NCBI RefSeq assembly: GCF_007747795.1
Contig: NZ_CP036275.1
Location: 7,122,001 to 7,186,000, forward strand
DNA: 64,000 nucleotides
Source: Maioricimonas rarisocia
Lineage (GTDB): Bacteria; Planctomycetota; Planctomycetia; Planctomycetales; Planctomycetaceae
Reading direction: 5' to 3'
The stretch's first letter is position 1. The number at the start of each line of letters is the position of its first letter. The translations under genes were made by a program, and so were the position numbers. Shown here piece by piece: positions 61,559-64,000 of the stretch. Under the pieces are notes generated by a model, which searched no databases, had not been told where the DNA came from, and was given only the letters and a program-made list of their open reading frames with translations.

Positions 61559-61734
61559 CCGGCGCAGCCGGCAAGAGGCCGACACTCATTGGTCTCACAT
61601 GCTTGCCTTGACCGGCAGGCTCACCACCCGGCCGCAGTCGGCGGGCTCTCGTGAGTACTCCACCGAGGATCGTGCCGGGACCAGTCCCAGCCTGCGACTC
61701 CGCGAATCTGTCCGCGTATCCGTGGTTCCTTCTT

Positions 61735-61760
61735 CCGCTCCCTCACGGTCGCGGCTCGTC
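61735..61760 (+). repeat. Family E repeat
   Basis: CGCTCCCTCACGGTCGCGGC plus TCGT, same as 47511-47532. Confidence 0.7.
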
Positions 61761-61867
61761 ATAAATTGCTACGGCCCGGTTCCACGTCAGTGTTCGTCAG
61801 GCGATGCCTGGGCTACGGTCTTCCCCGTGTCTCCTACGAAAATAGAGGTCGTCCTGGGGGACAACGG

Positions 61868-61912
61868 TTCCGGGGGCTCCACTCGCTCCGCTCGTTCCGA
61901 CCCCGGCCACCC
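61868..61912 (+). repeat. Family D repeat
   Basis: TTCCGGGGGCTCCACTCGCT followed by CGTTCCGACCCCGGCCACCC; compare 47463-47504 and 63551-63596. Confidence 0.75.
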
Positions 61913-62044
61913 ATCTCACGCATGAGCCGCCTCCCCAGCAAGACTCCCGTTTTTATCCTCCGGGGCGACGCACCGTCATGACAACTCCGTGGTTCCTTAT
62001 GCCCCTTCACTCGCTGGCGCTTCGTGCTGGTCCTGCTCCGGCAC

Positions 62045-63493
62045 CTACGCCAGCAAAGCCTCCACCACCTCGCCATGCACGTCGGTCAGGCGGTAGTTCC
62101 GGCCCTCGAACCGGTGCGTCAGCTGCGTGTGGTCGAAGCCGAGCAGATGCAGGAGCGTCGCCTGCAGGTCATGCACGTGGACCTTGTTCTCCGCCACGAA
62201 GTAGCCGAGTTCATCCGTCGCTCCGTATGACATGCCAGGCCTGATCCCGCCGCCCGCCATGAAGACCGTAAAGCAGTGCGGGTGATGGTCCCGACCGAGA
62301 AACTTCGAGCCGTTCCGCTCTTCATTCAGCGGCGTCCTCCCGAACTCGCCCCCCCAGACGACCAGCGTTTCTTCCAGCAGGCCCCGCTCCTTCAGATCGC
62401 GAATCAACGCTCCGACCGCCTGATCCATCGGCTTGCAGCGGCCCGGCAGTGACACATGGATGTCGTTCGCCTTGCTGTTGCCGTGGAAGTCCCAGCCCCA
62501 GTCGAACAGCTGCACGAACCGCACACCCTGCTCGACCAGCCGTCGGGCCAGCAGACAGTTGTTCGCAAAGCTCGCCTCCCCCGGGCTCGCTCCGTACGCC
62601 TCGACGACATGCTTCGGCTCGCGGGCGATGTCCATCACTTCCGGCACCGATGCCTGCATGCGGAAAGCCAGCTCGTACTGGGCGATGCGGGTCTCGGTTT
62701 CCGGATTGCCGAACGACTCCATCTGCAGCTCGTTGAGCGACCGAAGCGTATCCAGACTCATCCGCCGCAGATCACGGTCCATGCCGGGCGGATTGCTCAC
62801 GTAGAGCACCGGGTCACCTTTCGACCGGCACTGCACTCCCTGAAAGACCGACGGAAGAAAGCCGCCCGTCCAGAGTCCCTTGCCACCCGACGGCTGCGTC
62901 CCCCCCGAGATGAGGACGACGAAGCCGGGCAGATCCTGGTTCTCCGAGCCGAGCCCGTACGTCACCCACGAGCCCATCGAAGGCCGTCCCTGCCGGGGCG
63001 AACCGGTAAACAGCAGCAGCTCGGCCGGGGCATGATTGAACTGATCCGTGTACATCGACTTCACGAAGCAGAGGTCATCCGCCAGCTCGCCGATGTTCGG
63101 CAGCACCTCCGAGACCCACGCGCCCGATTCCCCCTTCTGCTCGAACGTGTGTGGCGTGCCGAGCAGCTTGGGCGTTCCCTTGATGAACGCGAACCTCTCT
63201 CCCTGTGTGTACTCTTCGGGACAAGGCTCGCCGGAGTGCTTGACCAGTTCCGGCTTCCAGTCGAACAGGTCGTGCTGCGGCGGGCCGCCGGACATGTGCA
63301 GGTAGATGACGTTCTTCGCTTTGGGGGCGAAGTGCGGCTGCCGGGGCGAGAGCGGATTCTGCACCGCCTGCGGAGCGGCCGGCGCAGCCTTCCCCATCAG
63401 CGTCGCCAGAGCGATGGCTCCCAGCCCGGTCTGGCAGTCCTTCAGAAAATGCCTGCGGGTCTGTGCCTGCAGCAGACGTTCGCGAATGTTCAT
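62045..63493 (-). CDS. DUF1501 protein, Tat-type signal
   Basis: A 482-residue protein with RRHFLKDCQTGLGAIALATL as a twin-arginine-like leader. It has the DUF1501 signatures YLHMSGGPPQHDLFDWKPEL, LPNIGELADDLCFVKSM, PAELLLFTGSPRQGRPSMGSWV, RRLVEQGVRFVQLFDWGWDFHG and WGGEFGRTP. The fold is alkaline-phosphatase/sulfatase-like; function is not established. AGGAAAG precedes the ATG. Upstream on the same strand is a DUF1553 gene, the usual partner in planctomycetes. Confidence 0.92.
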   Translation of the reverse strand: MNIRERLLQAQTRRHFLKDCQTGLGAIALATLMGKAAPAAPQAVQNPLSPRQPHFAPKAKNVIYLHMSGGPPQHDLFDWKPELVKHSGEPCPEEYTQGERFAFIKGTPKLLGTPHTFEQKGESGAWVSEVLPNIGELADDLCFVKSMYTDQFNHAPAELLLFTGSPRQGRPSMGSWVTYGLGSENQDLPGFVVLISGGTQPSGGKGLWTGGFLPSVFQGVQCRSKGDPVLYVSNPPGMDRDLRRMSLDTLRSLNELQMESFGNPETETRIAQYELAFRMQASVPEVMDIAREPKHVVEAYGASPGEASFANNCLLARRLVEQGVRFVQLFDWGWDFHGNSKANDIHVSLPGRCKPMDQAVGALIRDLKERGLLEETLVVWGGEFGRTPLNEERNGSKFLGRDHHPHCFTVFMAGGGIRPGMSYGATDELGYFVAENKVHVHDLQATLLHLLGFDHTQLTHRFEGRNYRLTDVHGEVVEALLA

Positions 63494-63550
63494 GATCAGG
63501 GCTTTCCTGCGAAAAGAGCCGCTACCGGTTCATCGTCCTGCGGAGGAGCG

Positions 63551-63596
63551 ATTCCGGGGGCTCCTCTCGCTGCGCTCGTTCCGACCCCGGCCACCC
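63551..63596 (+). repeat. Family D repeat
   Basis: ATTCCGGGGGCTCCTCTCGC then CGTTCCGACCCCGGCCACCC, placed in the 156-base gap between the DUF1553 and DUF1501 genes. Confidence 0.75.
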
Positions 63597-63649
63597 GGCA
63601 GGAGGCCGCAATGCGACGGTCGGCTCATTCCTGGAACTGCGTGTTACAT

Positions 63650-64000
63650 TCATCGTCGGGCCAGGGCTTCGTCGAGGTTGAGCAGTACATTGCCCATCAC
63701 CGTCCACGCAGCCGCCTCGACCGGATCGACCCCGTCCGGCAACGGACCGAGCGGTTCGCTTGCCAGCTTCGCGGCTTCGTCCGGCTGCTGCGCGAGCCGC
63801 TCACGCGCCTGGTGGACCGACTCCACCAGCACGGCCAGTTCGCTTTCTGTGGGTGGTCGTGACACGCACAAACGGAAGGCGTATGTCGCCCGCTGCCGGT
63901 CATCGCTGCCACCATCCGCCAGCACCCGCCGCGCCAGTCCCTGTGCCGCTTCGACATAGACAGGATCGTTGAGCGTCACCAGTGCCTGCAGCGGGGTGTT
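63650..64000 (-). CDS. DUF1549/DUF1553 protein, C-terminal end (5' part outside window)
   Basis: The frame is open to the right edge. The visible ~116 residues begin NTPLQALVTLNDPVYVEAA and run to FRLCVSRPPTESEL and GNVLLNLDEALARR, the standard ending of DUF1553, which accompanies DUF1549 and an N-terminal planctomycete cytochrome domain. Such proteins are normally encoded just before DUF1501 proteins, as here. The stop is at 63650. Confidence 0.88.
   Translation of the reverse strand, partial: NTPLQALVTLNDPVYVEAAQGLARRVLADGGSDDRQRATYAFRLCVSRPPTESELAVLVESVHQARERLAQQPDEAAKLASEPLGPLPDGVDPVEAAAWTVMGNVLLNLDEALARR

Larger units (their letters stand above)
61146..62044. other. Intergenic repeat cluster
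   Basis: About 900 bases between two minus-strand genes. Family G-like (61530-61558), E (61735-61760) and D (61868-61912) elements and a GGGTGGCTGGCGG block (61371-61383) lie here. No gene is supported. Confidence 0.65.

Overview
High-GC bacterial chromosome window from a planctomycete (Planctomycetales-type). The evidence is the gene content: three prepilin-like DUF1559 genes, a DUF1592-type cytochrome/DUF1552 pair, a DUF1553/DUF1501 pair at the right edge, large Ser/Thr kinases, and the family's typical repeat-filled spacers. Genes lie on both strands, and many of the supported starts have a GGAG-type ribosome binding site. I saw no rRNA, tRNA, CRISPR array or insertion sequence.

Layout. 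1-3.8 kb: end of an SRPBCC protein, repeats, a DSD1-family PLP enzyme and miaB. 4.1-9.5 kb: an unusual gene joining a degenerate DXP-synthase-like region to a class I terpene synthase domain, followed 37 bases later by a membrane hybrid histidine kinase. 9.7-13.7 kb: DUF1592 and DUF1552 proteins. 13.9-18.1 kb: DUF427, a small secreted protein, a 2OG-oxygenase-like protein, and an overlapping methyltransferase/glycosyltransferase pair. 18.2-26.2 kb (minus strand): Ser/Thr kinase, MscK-like channel, carboxylesterase and a small exported coiled-coil protein.

26.3-30.7 kb (minus strand): a compact six-gene cassette with HTH protein, ParB-like protein, ABC ATPase, GNAT protein, terminase-small-like protein and intact terminase large subunit. 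No capsid, portal or tail genes are present. 30.7-31.9 kb is a dense repeat field with three copies of a 142-base element.

32-40 kb: ThiF/MoeB-like E1 enzyme, Tat-exported propeller protein, gltX, an HDOD-kinase fusion, a cold-shock protein and an NAD-dependent epimerase. 40-47 kb: a DUF1559/lipoprotein/PepSY operon, a small exported protein, an AI-2E-type permease, a pirin and an ene-reductase. 47.8-51.1 kb: sialidase-like protein and glnS. 51.4-55.9 kb: flagellar genes flhA, flhF and a FliA-type sigma factor. 56-64 kb: His-rich exported protein, two DUF1559 genes, a lipoprotein, a GH32-like protein, DUF1501 and a partial DUF1553.

The two strongest leads for undescribed biology are the DXS-like/terpene-synthase fusion with its adjoining kinase, and the terminase cassette without structural genes. 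The intergenic palindromic repeat families are a third, genome-architecture signal.
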